A DNA stretch of 64,000 bases, from positions 141,644-205,643 of the forward strand of contig SKCR01034787.1 of NCBI GenBank assembly GCA_019454045.1, given 5' to 3'. Below, in pieces: positions 37,655 to 48,991 of the stretch (its first letter is position 1; the number at the start of each line of letters is the position of its first letter). Source of the stretch: Zanthoxylum bungeanum. Its lineage: Eukaryota; Streptophyta; Magnoliopsida; Sapindales; Rutaceae. The notes below the pieces were generated by a model. It saw only the letters and a list, made by a program, of their open reading frames with translations. It ran no database searches and had not been told where the DNA came from. Both the position numbers and the translations under genes were made by a program.

Positions 37655-39720
37655 CATGTGCACACAACCATACGATGGGGACATTGAAAATGAGAGCATG
37701 AAACTAATTGAATCAATTTTAGAGAAACATATTCAGGGGAGTTTATCAAGTACGCAATTAGATTTGGATATCCCTAATGATTTCTTACTTGATTCCACAT
37801 ATGTACTGAAAGATGATGGAGAAAAATAAAAATTTGAGGAACTAGGAACACTGTAAGAAGAAAACCATGAGGAATAACCCAAATTGGAATTAAAGACTTT
37901 GCCAAAAGGATTGAAGTATGCATTTCTTGGAGATGAATAAATTTACCATATGGTAATTTCTTATTCTCTCACAAGTAATCAAGAAGGTAAGTTGTTAAAT
38001 GTGTTAAGAGAATATAAACTGGCAATTTGATGGACTTTAAAATACATAAAAAAAACATTAATACTTTGATCTGCACACACAGAATACATTTAAAAGATAA
38101 ATAATCCTAATGATTTTTTACTTGATTCCACACAGATACTGAAAGACGATGAAGAGAAATATAATTTTGAGGAATTAAGAACACTGTCAGAAGAAAAACA
38201 TGAGGAATAACCCAAATTGGAATTAAAGACTTTGCCAAAAGGATTGAATTATGCATTTCTTGGAGATGAACAAAATTACCATATGGTAATTTCTTCTTCC
38301 CTCACAAGTAATCAAAAAGGTAAGTTGTTAAACATGTTAAGAGAACATAAATTGGCAATTTGATGGACTTTAAAAGACACAATGCATTAATCCTTTGATC
38401 TGCACACACATAATATATTTAGAAGATAATGCTAGGACATATCATTAACCCTAATGAAGATTAGACCCTCACATGAAATAAGTGGTAAAAACAGAAGTCC
38501 TTAAACTTCTTGATGTAGGCATTATCTACCATATCTCCGATAATAAGTGGGTAAGTCCTACACAAGTTGTGCGTAAAGAGTTTGGAATAACTGTCATAAA
38601 AAATGATAAATGAGAATGAATTCCAACCCGAATCCCATCTAGTTGGCGTATGTGCATTGATTATAGAAAACTAAATGACGCCACTAGAAAAGATCAGTTT
38701 CCTTTACAATTTCTTGACCAAATTTTAGAAAGAGTAGTAAGACATCCTTACTATTGCTTTCTTCACGGTTACTTAGGATATTATCGAATTCCTATTACTT
38801 TAGAAAACTAGAAAAAATACCACATTCATATGTCCCTTTGGAACATTTACATTTAGGAAAATACCTTTTGGACTTTCTAATGCACCGACAACATTCTAAC
38901 GATGCATGTTAAGCATATTTAGTGACATGGTTAACATTGTTTAGAGGTCTTTATGGATGATATAATTATTTTTAGGAACTCATTTGATAATTGCTTGAAT
39001 AATTTGGAAAATATTTTGAAAAGATGTGAAGAAAAATGACTTATGTTAAACTGAGAAAATGCAATTTCATGACTAATTCATGAATTATTTTGGGTTACAT
39101 TGTGTCATCGAAAGGTATTGAGGTTGACAGGGTAAAAATAGAGGTGATATATAAATTGCCACCACCAAAACAATCAAAGAAATCCGTTCTTTTTAAGGAC
39201 ATACATGATTTTATAGGAGGTTCATTAAATGCTTTATTACCATATCCAGGCCATTGTGTAACTTCATATTGAAAGATGCAATATTTGAATAGACAGAAGA
39301 ATGTCAAAAATCATTTGAAAATATTATCAGTCTTTTAACTTCTGCTCCTATAATGCAATCATCTGATTGGTCTTTGCCTTTTGAGCTAAAGTGTGATGCC
39401 AGTGATTATGCAGTTGGCGCAATATTAGGACAGAGAAAGAATGGTAAGCCGTATGTAATTTATTACGCAAGTAGAACTTTAAACAGTACACAAATGAATT
39501 ACACTACCACGAAAAAAGAACTACTTGATGTAATATTTACATTGGATAAATTTCGATAATATTTAATTGGTTCCTCAACCATTGTTTATTCTGACCATGC
39601 TGCTGTTAGATATATGATGTCTAAACAGGATGCAAAGCCAATATTACTGCGGTGGATTTTGTTGCTTCAAGAATTCAATCTCACAATCAAGGACAAGAAA
39701 TGAGCAGAGAATGTGGTTAT
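37655..39720 (+). pseudogene. pol: Reverse transcriptase and RNase H of A
   Basis: After element B the polyprotein resumes with a linker (37655-38438, containing a 333-bp duplication). RT then reads across frames: RIPSSWRMCIDYRKLNDATRK near 38624-38690, FMDDIIIF (the catalytic Asp pair) at about 38950-38973, and the thumb with GYIVSSKGIEVDRVK at 39091-39135. RNase H has WSLPFELKCDASDYAVGAIL at 39368-39430, where the first catalytic Asp is kept, and YYASRTLNSTQMNYTTTKKELL. Stops and frameshifts are scattered throughout, and about 100 bases after 39170 are disturbed by an insertion or deletion. It is non-functional. Confidence 0.9.
37773..38438 (+). repeat. 333-bp in-frame tandem duplication upstream of the A RT
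   Basis: Unit 1 (37773-38105) and unit 2 (38106-38438) start CCTAATGATTT and carry ACTTTGCCAAAAGGATTGAA and CTGCACACACA at matching places. The unit is 111 codons long. It repeats the protease-RT linker and the very start of RT. The copies differ by substitutions and small indels. Confidence 0.88.
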
Positions 39721-41107
39721 AAATCATTTATCGAGACTAAAAAATGAGTCATCAATTGACACAACTCATATCAATGACTTTTTTCCTGATGATTTTTTAT
39801 TTTCTGTAAATACAATGCCTTGGTATGCTAATATTATTAATTTTCTTGCAATAGGAAAAATACCTCCAGATTGGAGTCATCAAGATATGAAGAAATTTTT
39901 GAACGAAGTCAAAAGATTCTACTGGGACAATCCATATCTTTTCAAGTATTGCCATGATTAGATTTTCCGACGATGAATACCAAATAATGAGATAAATGGT
40001 GTTATTCAGTTTTGTCATTCACAAGCATGCGGAGGTCACCTCTCATCTAAAAAAACAGCTACAAAAATCTTACAGTGTGGATTTTATTGGCCTACCCTAT
40101 TTAAAGATACACATGCTTTCTGCAAAACTTGTGAAAATGGTCAAAAGTTGAGATCCATTTCAAAAAGAGACATGATGCCCTTAAATATCACCATTGTCAT
40201 CGAAATCTTTGATTGTTGGGGAGTAGATTTCATGGGTCCATTTCCATCGTCATTTGGATATTTATATATTTTAGTTACAGTCGATTACGTCTCAAAATGG
40301 GTTGAGGCGATTCATTGTCGAAACAATGATCACAAAACTGTGATTAAATTTTTAAAGAAAATATTTTAAGTCGATTTGGAATCCCTCAGACCATTATAAC
40401 TGATGGAGGTAAATATTTTTGTAACAAACCTTTTGAGTCCTTAATGAAAAAGTATGGAATTACATATAAAGTTTCTACCTCCTATCACCATTGGACAAAT
40501 GGTCAAGTTGAACTAGCGAATATGGAAATAAAATAAATTTTGGAAAAAATGGTTAATCCAAATCACATAGATTGGTTTTTTCGACTAACTGATGCAATTT
40601 GAGCATATTAAACAACTTTTAAAACATCTTTGAGAATTTCTTTATATCTTCTAGTTTATGGAAAACCTTGTCACTTTCCTGTAGAACTTAAGCATAATGC
40701 ATATTGGGCTATTAAAGCATTCAATTCAAACCTTGAAAACGCCATTAATGAATGTAAATTGCAATTAAATGAACTTAAAGAGTTAATGAATGATTCAAAT
40801 GAGAATGCAAAAATTCTTAAAGCAAAAACTAAGGCCTTTCATGATAGTCGAATTTCACGAAAAATATTTGAAATTGGTCAAAAAATTGTACTTTAAAATT
40901 ATCGTCTTCATTTATTTCCTGGAAAATTGAAATCCAAATGGAGTGGCCATTTATTGTGAAGCACGTTTACCCATATGGAGCTATTGACATTGAAAATCCT
41001 AGGGATTGTGATGTATTTAAAGTGAATGGACAACGTCTGAAACCATTTTTGGAGTGTTCAAATTTTCAAGAATCTATTTTCCTTTCAAACTCAGTGTACG
41101 ATGATTG
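39721..41107 (+). pseudogene. Integrase of A
   Basis: The N-terminal HHCC finger is readable (CHSQACGGHL, then CKTCENGQK at about 40120-40146). The core has the first Asp in CWGVDFMGPFPSSFG (40213-40257) and the second in IITDGG (about 40395-40412). The third position appears in GQVELANMEIK at about 40502-40534. The C-terminal part ends with FPGKLKSKWSG (about 40915-40950) and a terminal FKVNGQRLKPFLE-like stretch at about 41017-41055. Several in-frame stops (for example at 40366 and 40533) and a frameshift are present. The passenger genes begin 180 bp downstream. Confidence 0.9.
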
Positions 41108-41287
41108 ATGTATTTTCTTTTCTTTTCTTTCGTATTTGTCTAATTTCTATTTTTTCTTGAGTTTTGCAACATTTTTTTTCTATTTGTCATAGTCTTGCAC
41201 CCCGATTAAATAACGGATAATGGTATTCTGTGACTCTCAGTCTATTCTTTTAGTTTCGTAAAATTACTAATACTCTACAATCAAGGC

Positions 41288-41731
41288 ATGGAAGAATTCT
41301 CGTAAAATTTCACAATCATTTTCCTTCTCTCCCTAAAATACTCTATTGAAAATTTACAAAGCACGCACCGAAAGAATGTGGCTTTTTTATGATCAATGGT
41401 ATTCTAGTGATATTCGTTGGGTAATTGAAGTAAGAGTTCGCTTGTAAAGTGAGTCATCTGACTCTTTCATTTCTTACATACTTGATTGAGGGAAAAACAC
41501 TCATGCTAAAAGCTGTCGAGCTAAACAATTAGGTGTTTGTTATAAATATGTAAGCTGGACGTGCAACACTCGTTGTCGTTCGTGTCTGACAATCGCGAAG
41601 ATAAAATTCAATTCATTAGAGATGGCTTGAGTAAGAAGTCTTTAGATGATATATGATTGACTCTTGAGATTCATCATAGTGGACATGTTAATCGAGTAAT
41701 TCGCAATTTGAATACACAATTTCAAAAATAA
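41288..41731 (+). pseudogene. Carlavirus NABP-like Cys-rich ORF in A (decayed copy)
   Basis: This is the counterpart of the open ORF at 52319-51870. The same Met-Glu-Glu start (41288), the block DIRWVIE, the stretch SESSDSFIS, and CNTRCRS are readable, and the two proteins end alike (HTQF). Stops interrupt it (for example after VRVRL and ISYILD), one Cys of the cluster has become Tyr (CYKY), and a frameshift follows CNTRCRS. It lies between integrase and the LOG-like gene, as in E1. The family call rests on the E1 copy. Confidence 0.7.
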
Positions 41732-42122
41732 AGATAATAATACAGTCTCAGGAATCTGACTTTAAAAACCCTGTTTGCCAATTTATAAGAAAATTGGATG
41801 GGAAGCATATCCCTGAACCATAGAGGTCTTTCAATCCGTTACTGGACGTAAAACCAGAGGAAGATATGAGCCACAATCACAACTACCAGTACATATTGTT
41901 TTAATTTATTGCTTTGATTTTCTTTATTTTAATTTACTGTCTTGATTTCCTTTACTTTTGCTGACAATATCTAAACTTTTTGACTTTCACGGTCTATTTT
42001 AATGTTCATCTGAAAATTGTCATTTTGCAGGTACTAGTGCTTTTATTACTCACCATTTTTCAGGATCTATAAATACAACTCATCATTTCCCTATTCAACA
42101 GATACATATAAGAGAGAATAAA

Positions 42123-42807
42123 ATGGAGAAAACTTCAAGACGACGAGTCACTAATATCTTTGGTTTTATGGAACTAGCATTGGAACTAAACCATCATTTG
42201 TTGAAGCTGTAAAAGAATTGGGTAGAGTTATGGCGGAAAGAAACATGCACATAGTATATGGCAGTGGAAATCTTGAATTGATGAGATATGTTTTAAAGGC
42301 CATGCAAGAAGGTGGCAGTAAAGTTTTGGTGATCATTCCAAAACCTTTGGCAGACATAAGCCTTATTGGAAAATCAAATGGAGAAGAATACATTGTCTCA
42401 TGTATGTCTGGAAGACTTAATGAAATGATTAATCATACTGACACTTTTTTCTTTACCACATTGGCTGGGCACGTTGGAGGAAATATTCACAGTTGCGTCA
42501 TGGGCGAAATTAAACATTCACCCAAAATCCATTGGACTACTTAATGTTGATCACTTTTTTGATTTTCTTTTAGTATTTCTTGAGGATGCCAAAAGACTTG
42601 GGTTCATTTCGAAATCGATAAAAGATATCATCTTTTTTTTTTTGAAAAAGGATAAAAGATATCATCTTAACTGTAATAAAAATTGATGAATTAATTGACC
42701 AACTCTTAGCTTATGAACTAAAAATCGACCTCATTCTTTCCAAGTTGAACTGGTCTGATAACGATCATGGCAAGAGGTGTAGAGTGGACTTGAATCTTAA
42801 TTTGTAA
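42123..42807 (+). pseudogene. LOG-type cytokinin phosphoribohydrolase captured in A (decayed copy)
   Basis: LOG enzymes release active cytokinin bases from cytokinin riboside 5'-monophosphates. Readable in order are MEKTSRRRVTNI at 42123, GTSIGTKP, RNMHIVYGSGNLELM, a helix YVLKAMQEGGSKVLV that is missing from the E1 copy, IIPKPLADISLIGKSNGEE, the degraded nucleotide-binding motif (P-H-W-L-G-T-L-E-E in place of PGGxGTxxE), IFTVASWAKLNIH, and the C-terminal LSKLNWSDN. A frameshift in the T-run near 42450, a deletion at CVFCGSS and a poly-T insertion near 42635 break it. The frame ends at 42805-42807 after a tail, GKRCRVDLNLNL, that ordinary LOG enzymes are not known to me to have. Confidence 0.85.
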
Positions 42808-44158
42808 CTTTTTTCTTTTAAATAGTCGTAGATTCAATTGTCAATTCCACACAAACTAGGTGATGTCTTCTAAGCTCTACTTCTTGTTATTCAGACTCGG
42901 GACACTGTCTCAATTTGATTGGGGGGAGTGGATAGTTGACTAGACAGTTTTAGTTTTTTTTTCCCGTTTTCGTGTTATTGTTTTATATAAAAATGTTTTT
43001 TATATTATTTTTGATTTGTTGTTATTTTGTGTACAAAAAAAATAAAAAATATTTGTGTTGATTTTTTTTTATCATTTTAACAAAAAAAAAACTACACACA
43101 ACCAACAATAAAGTTTTGATTAACCAAGTGGAATTGTTATTCAGAGATGACAATGTAAGGAGTTTTCACTCCTGAAACGCATCTCAATGTAATTCGTAAC
43201 AAATTATTTTTGTTCCTTTCTTTTTGAATCATTTAAATTTTTGAATTTTCCATAATATTGATTAAATTTGATTTTCATATGCTCATTTGACAGATATTAT
43301 CAGCATACACGGTAACAGATGATCGTGGGTTGTAAGTGAAAATTTTGTAATATTCAGTTCTCCAATTTGTTGGAGATGTCACCTAAAGGCAATGAATTTA
43401 TGTTTTTATTAAAAAAAATACAAACCAAGCTTTTACTTAGTAATCAGATATCTTGTCTCGGCAAGTAGTGATTGTTCGCGTAAAACGGTAGATCTTGAGT
43501 TAGTTTAAAAAATGATAATAATAATCAAGCTTTTACTTAGTAACCAGACATCTTGCCCCAGTAAGCAATGATTGTTTGCGTAAAATGGTAGAGCTTGAGT
43601 TTAAAAAAATATGTGTTTGAATAAGTTCAATTTCATAGCATCTCTAACTCAAGCAATTAAGTCCGTATGAATATTTTAACACTTAGTGCCCTAATGCCAA
43701 CTGGTCTGGGAGTCAATGACCTAAAGCTCGTTACAAGAGTTAACGAGAAAGCTTAAGGAATGAACACTCTTTCTTTTTTAACTATGAGATCCGATCAATT
43801 AAGTCCATAGGGGTGTCTTAACACCTAGTGTCCTAAAGCCAACTGGTTTGAGAGTCACTGGCCCAAAGCTCGTTACGAGGGTTAAAGATGCATTATAAAA
43901 AAACTATTTTTGTATATAAATAAATTACCATTGCCAAAAGGTGTGAATTCTGATATAACTTTAGGACAAAAATATTATTTTCTTTTCAACGAGACCTGTG
44001 AATATTGTGGGCATAATGAATTGATTGATACTTTATTTTATGTATGTATGGAAGAATGGTAAAAAGTACGAAAGAAAACAATTACTGACTTGGATAAGAT
44101 TTTTTTTAAAGTTTTCGCTTAAATTACTGAGGACTAGTAATAAACTGGTTGGGGGGTA
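42808..44158 (+). other. 3' noncoding block of A with two tandem repeats and polypurine tract
   Basis: No ORF is supportable. Two direct repeats are present. A 100-bp unit starts at 43426 and 43526 (CAAGCTTTTACTTAGTAA), and a 142-bp unit starts at 43654 and 43796 (CAATTAAGTCC, then CCAACTGGT and AAAGCTCGTTAC). The second repeat also exists, in two copies, in E1 (50190-50400, reverse orientation). Other anchors shared with E1 are AAGGAGTTTTCACTCCTGA (43160) and AGGACAAAAATATTA (43962). A polypurine tract, GGTTGGGGGG, ends two bases before the 3' LTR. Confidence 0.8.
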
Positions 44159-44352
44159 TGATGAACATTAAAAAGTGTACACTTAATAAAAGAGAAATTA
44201 ATTATTTTACACTTATAATTTCATTAATCCTTTTTTAATTTAGCACATTTGTACAATAATAATTAAATTTATATTTATATATTTATATTTTGATTTTGAT
44301 TTCTTATGTTGATGAAATAATTCTTTGGATGCATAACTAGAAAATTGGGTGT
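44159..44352 (+). repeat. 3' LTR of A, truncated by F
   Basis: TGATGAACATTAAAAAGTG to AATTGGGTGT matches the first 190 bp of the LTR at 10187. The rest is displaced by F, which starts with TGTTGGGG at 44353. Confidence 0.9.
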
Positions 44353-46040
44353 TGTTGGGGGGGGGGATGTGGAACCCCTAGGATCGGATTGGAAACCCGC
44401 GCAATGGAAGTGGGTCTAACCCATGGATATAAGGTATGGGTTTTATTTTAAAATATTAAATAAAATACTATATTTCTTTACGAGTGTACATGAAAAAACC
44501 GGGGATGAATCGGAGTTAAGAAACTCAAAAACAGAGAAAAACAAAATTCCCTGCGTGTAACTCGTGACGCGCACGCTACAGTACTGTAGTGTCCAACTGA
44601 TTTTTTTTTAATTATTTTTTATTTCATTTGTTTCTCAAATGTCATTCAGCTCTCTGGAAATAGAAAGCTAAAGAAATTAAGTTTTTCAACCCTAAATCCT
44701 TCCAACCTTCCCTAAATACTTCCAAAACAACCAAAATTAATTTTAATATCAAAACCAACATCAACACATGTTATAGAACAAAAATCAAAATTTATAAAAT
44801 ATCAGATATTTTTTACAAAAATATAAATTTATTCTAAATACGCACTTGCGTAAATTTTGAAACACAAACCAAATTAGAATTTCACAATGAAATGACCCGT
44901 GAATAATTCTAGGTCACCAAAAGGTGGTCAAATGATTCTAGAATGATAGTCATAACTCTAAGCTTTCATCTAGAGTTCCAAACTCTAATTTTATGTCTAT
45001 GTCTAACATAAAATTTTGACCCAATTACAAGCATATTGTGTTTATACTTCTAAATCATCCTAACACAATTAATTAGCCTAATTTCAACATTATGTATCTA
45101 ATACATAATTCATCACTATATGTCTCACTAATGAAAAACATAGCTTTTAGAGAAGATCAAACTTACCTAGCAAGATTGATTCAAAGATCCAATCTACTTC
45201 TCCTTGTTGAAATGTTGTGGAGAAAATTCAAAGTTAGCAAGCTTGACTCCAAGATCCAATCTTGATTCCAATACTAGCAAGCTTCACTCCAAGATCCATT
45301 CTTGATTTCTCCTAATTGAAATGTTGTTGAGATATCACAAAGCTTCTCTAAACACTTCTCTAACTTAGGCTAATTTCTCTAATTCTTTCTTGTATTTAGC
45401 TTTCTCAAGCTTTTGCTTTTTTGCTTAATTAAAACCTTCCTAAAGCTTGCAATTTATGCAAAATTTAGGTAATTTTAATTAATAAAAGTTGTAATCAAAT
45501 TTTATGTGGGCTTAATCTAATTTGTCAAAATATGTATAATTAGGTGTGACTAATCTCCATTGTCTACCACTTTGATTTAATCCAATTAAATCAAGATAAG
45601 GATTAGGAAATGGATTAGTTCAATATTTTCCACTTTGATTTAATCCAATTAAATCAAGCCAAAACCACATATTATTACATACTTACAATTACCATAATAT
45701 CCTCAAATGATAGAGATAATTATGATTTTAGAATTAAGCCCTTGTGTAAGTATTGGATTAATCCAATTAGGTCAAAGTAAATAATCAATGTTATCCAATA
45801 ACACTTGATTATCTTAGTTGATAATTATAACTTTGAATATTATGTTTTTATCAAAATTAATCGTCTACCCAAGTGCTCAACAAGTACATTTCATATTGGG
45901 ACTCTACAAGTTCAGACATGTTCGTCATATAAACCTAGCTAATATGTACGCAATTCGGCCACCTCCGAATTCGTGAAGAACACGAACGACCTTTCTGAAC
46001 TCTACAAATCAAGGTCATCATATATGTTTAACAATCATTC
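44353..46040 (-). mobile_element. F: partial LTR of a C-related element
   Basis: It starts TGTTGGGGGG at 44353 inside the A LTR and is cut at 46041 by G. Its layout follows the C LTR in the same order: the GTGCTCAACAAGTACA block at 45875, GGGACTCTACAAGTTC at 45896, and CAAATCAAGGTCATCATA at 46004, against about 21700-21850 in C. The sequence itself is well diverged, so it is a separate family or an old relative. It has no ORF. Two direct repeats of AAGCTTxACTCCAAGATCCA lie near 45240 and 45283. Confidence 0.65.
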
Positions 46041-47434
46041 TGTAACATCCGGTGACCCCGATGACTTATACATTACCTGAGCTTGACGACTATTAAAGTT
46101 CAGAGGTACAATACTTGCTATAAATCATGTTCGAGCAAGTACGTGCTCATGAATGACATTCGGGACATTCAAAAGATTTTTTGAAATTTCGACGCAGAAC
46201 TTAGTTTACGTCCCACCTTAAACAACCTTTAGTAATAGGGTCGTAACTGTTTCATACAATCTCCGATTTTTATGAAAAAGATATCGTCAGAAATCTTAAA
46301 CCGAGAGCTACAACTTATGTGTTGAAACTTTTTCCAAATTTGGACCAGAAATGGGTCAAACATCATAATTTCCGCGGATGCTACATTAATTTCGAGAATT
46401 CACCAGAAGTGGGTGATGTGGCATCATCTCAACCATTCAATTCATCACAAAATCACCCCCATTTGTCTATAAATAACACACTATTCACTCTATTCTTTAA
46501 CATCAAAACGTGAGTGGTGAGGAGGGAAATTCTTCAAATTGTTTTCTCAAACTTCAAGCTAATTTTGGGAAGCATCAAGTGATAAATTCAAGTCCATCTT
46601 ATGCGAAGTAAGTTTCTTATCACTTTCCTCTTCTATTTTTCAGTTTTAAGATTGAATTGTTGGAGCCCCAATTTGCACCTTACTTTACCCTAGCAAAGGA
46701 AGTTGTATAATTGGCTTTGATAGAGTTAGTAACATGTATTTTGGGAAATGTTTTGAAGTTATAAACATGTAATAATGATGGTAAGACTATGGATATAATT
46801 GAGGGATTATGTTTTGGTGATCTTAGAATTTTAAAGAATGGTTGGATAATAGGTGATGATATAAGGTGAGTTTTGAAGTTGGAAAAGTTCCTTGTGATGG
46901 TATTATATATGTTGGATTGAGGACTTTGTGTATGTGAATGTATTGGAAGGGGAAGTTGAATGTGCTTTTTGTGTTTATGTTAATGATAAATTGGTTCATA
47001 AAGTGGGATTATGTATATATGTCTCTTGAGTATACATTGTGTAATTAAAGTTAGGTTTATGTGATGGTTTTAATGTGGGGAAGTATGGTAAAGCAAGTTC
47101 GACTTGGAAAAGATGATATTAGGCCCCCAAACCGGCCTCGCGTGGCGACACCAAGCACCTTGCGTCGCGACGTGTTCTGGAAAAACAAGGCCAAATTCGA
47201 TTATGTCTTGCGTGTGTTGTGACACATATGGACTCGTGCCGTGACGCGAACCAGAAACCAAGCCACTGTCTCGACCTTTCCAGGTCGCGTCGCGACGCAC
47301 AACTCTGTGCGTCACTACACGAGACCATTTCTCAGGATAATTTTTTTTACCCAATTCAGTTTTACCCCAAGACATACAGACAACTTGAAGGGCTCCGTAT
47401 CATACTATATTCATGTCAACTACCATAACACAAA
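46041..47434 (+). repeat. G: Tekay/Del-like LTR, first piece
   Basis: TGTAACATCCGGTGACCCC at 46041 is a typical start of a Tekay/Del-lineage LTR. A TATA box lies at 46468, and the downstream part holds CG-rich palindromes (CGTCGCGACG at 47163 and 47287). Short ORFs at 47070-47375 and 47219-47501 overlap the palindromes on both strands and are not coding. E1 interrupts at 47435. The strand is inferred from TATA orientation. Confidence 0.6.
46468..46475 (+). promoter_or_regulatory. TATA box in LTR G
   Basis: TATAAATA in TTTGTCTATAAATAACAC, with CA-rich sequence about 30 bases downstream, is a good plant promoter context. Confidence 0.55.
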
Positions 47435-48464
47435 TGTAGAACATCGTATAGTTACAAAAATTACGGAATATATCCTACAACATGAATTCTTATCGAGTTG
47501 ACCTTTGAGGGTTATGGCAGGAACCACAAAATGCTTCGACTAAGTAACACTATTGACCGGTGCTTACACACGCGTATAACGCAAGCGCACGTATCGTTCA
47601 AGTAGTATAAAAAGTATCGATTCCACAAGGACTTAATACCTAAGCTATTAATTTTATGAGGTCAAATGATTACTAGTATCTAACAGGTTGTTTGATTGAT
47701 TTGAAATGGTGACAATCCTAAATTTAAAAACAAGTAAATAAAATTGTTCGAAAATAGATTTTAAGAAAATTCAATATTAAAAAACTATCTAGGGTTGTGA
47801 TTTCCTCCAATACCATTTTAAAGATGAAGTGATTATTTTATAGTTGGGTAATATATTGATTTATTATCCTGGAACACTAAATTATTTGAAAGCCTCTGTC
47901 GATGGTCAGACGCAAATACCCAGTTTAACCCAATTGAACCATATGTTTATGTCAACCAAATTATTTGGATTCATTAAGTTTAAGTTCCAATTATGGCTAC
48001 CCCCGCCCGACAGGTATATGTCTATCCTGTAAGGAAATCTATTAAAGGGTTATCTATCCTCAAGGAAGATCATGGGCTATTGAGTCTAAGGTCTTAAACA
48101 TAAAATCCCTATGTCTAGTTCATTTTAAGTTTCCCAGTTCAATTTTATTAATGGCCAGTTAATGAAAAAGCATTAAGATTAAGACTCAATAAATAAATCT
48201 TTATATTACCCAAACTATAATCTAACCCCTTATAAACCGGTGATATTAAAAGTCATCACAACCCCAGATAACTAATTTAGTTACAACAAATAACTAGGGC
48301 TTTAAAAGACATAAAGTAAAAATACTGAAAAGTAATTGCGGTAAAGTAAAAGTTGAAAAGTAAATTGCAATAAAATAAAATAAAATGCTAAGGCAAAAAG
48401 ATCAACTTTTACTACTACTAATTTAGATATCTCCCATAATATAATATATAAACTTGTGATAACA

Positions 48465-48660
48465 TTACCAACTAGCCATATAGGCGGTATCCTGATTAAG
48501 TCAAATTAAGTCCAACCGGCCATTAAGGCGGAACCAAAATAAACCTGCCATATAGGCGGTAAGAAAATTTAATTACCAACCGACCAATCTGGCGGTATCC
48601 TTAGTCAAGTTTAAACCATATTAAAATGAATTACCAACCGATCAATCTGGCGGTATCCTT
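48465..48660. repeat. Five GCCATATAGGCGGTATCC-like units in LTR E1
   Basis: Degenerate units of the form CCAACCGxCCAxTxxGGCGGTATCC are spaced 30 to 60 bp. The same block recurs in LTR E2 at about 55210-55405. The GGCC/GGCGG parts make short inverted repeats. Confidence 0.75.
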
Positions 48661-48983
48661 TTTATGTCAAATTTTAAATAGTGAATATATTATATTAAAG
48701 GGAGATTAATCTAAATAGCAATAGTAAAAGAATTACATTTCACCCTAGCAGGGGGAAGTTACCTCCTCATTACTGAAAAGTAAAAACTGAAAATTAAAGA
48801 AAGAAAAGTACTGTGCGTAAAAGTAAATTACGGAAAGTGAAAACTGAAAAGTAAAGAAAGGAAAGTGCGAAAGCGGAAATTAATTACTGAAAGCTGTAAA
48901 TAAACAAACAAGATACAATATTCTTAGTATTCTTAAGGAATTCCTTAGAAGAAAGTATGAATTTTACAAATGAAACGGCTTGG

Positions 48984-48991
48984 TATTTATA
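48984..48991 (-). promoter_or_regulatory. TATA box of LTR E1
   Basis: The minus strand reads CCTATAAATACCAAGCC. It lies downstream of the region homologous to U3 of A, at the equivalent place. The E2 LTR has changed it to CTGTAAATA. Confidence 0.6.

Larger units (their letters stand above)
10187..44352 (+). mobile_element. A: Athila-type Ty3/gypsy retrotransposon carrying virus-like and LOG genes
   Basis: The 5' LTR (10187-11455), tRNA-Asp-type primer site, gag, protease, RT, RNase H, integrase, two passenger ORFs, 3' noncoding block, polypurine tract (GGTTGGGGGG just before 44157) and the first 194 bp of the 3' LTR are all on the plus strand. The element is split by B between 14378 and 37655. 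The 3' LTR is cut at 44352 by F. It inserted into the hAT transposase gene. All coding parts are decayed, with stops every few dozen codons, so this is an old copy. Together with E1 it defines a family with passengers in the env position. Confidence 0.9.

Noticed and set aside
47070..47501. Arg/His-rich ORFs on both strands
   Set aside because: They arise from CG palindromes in LTR G and have no homologous frame elsewhere.
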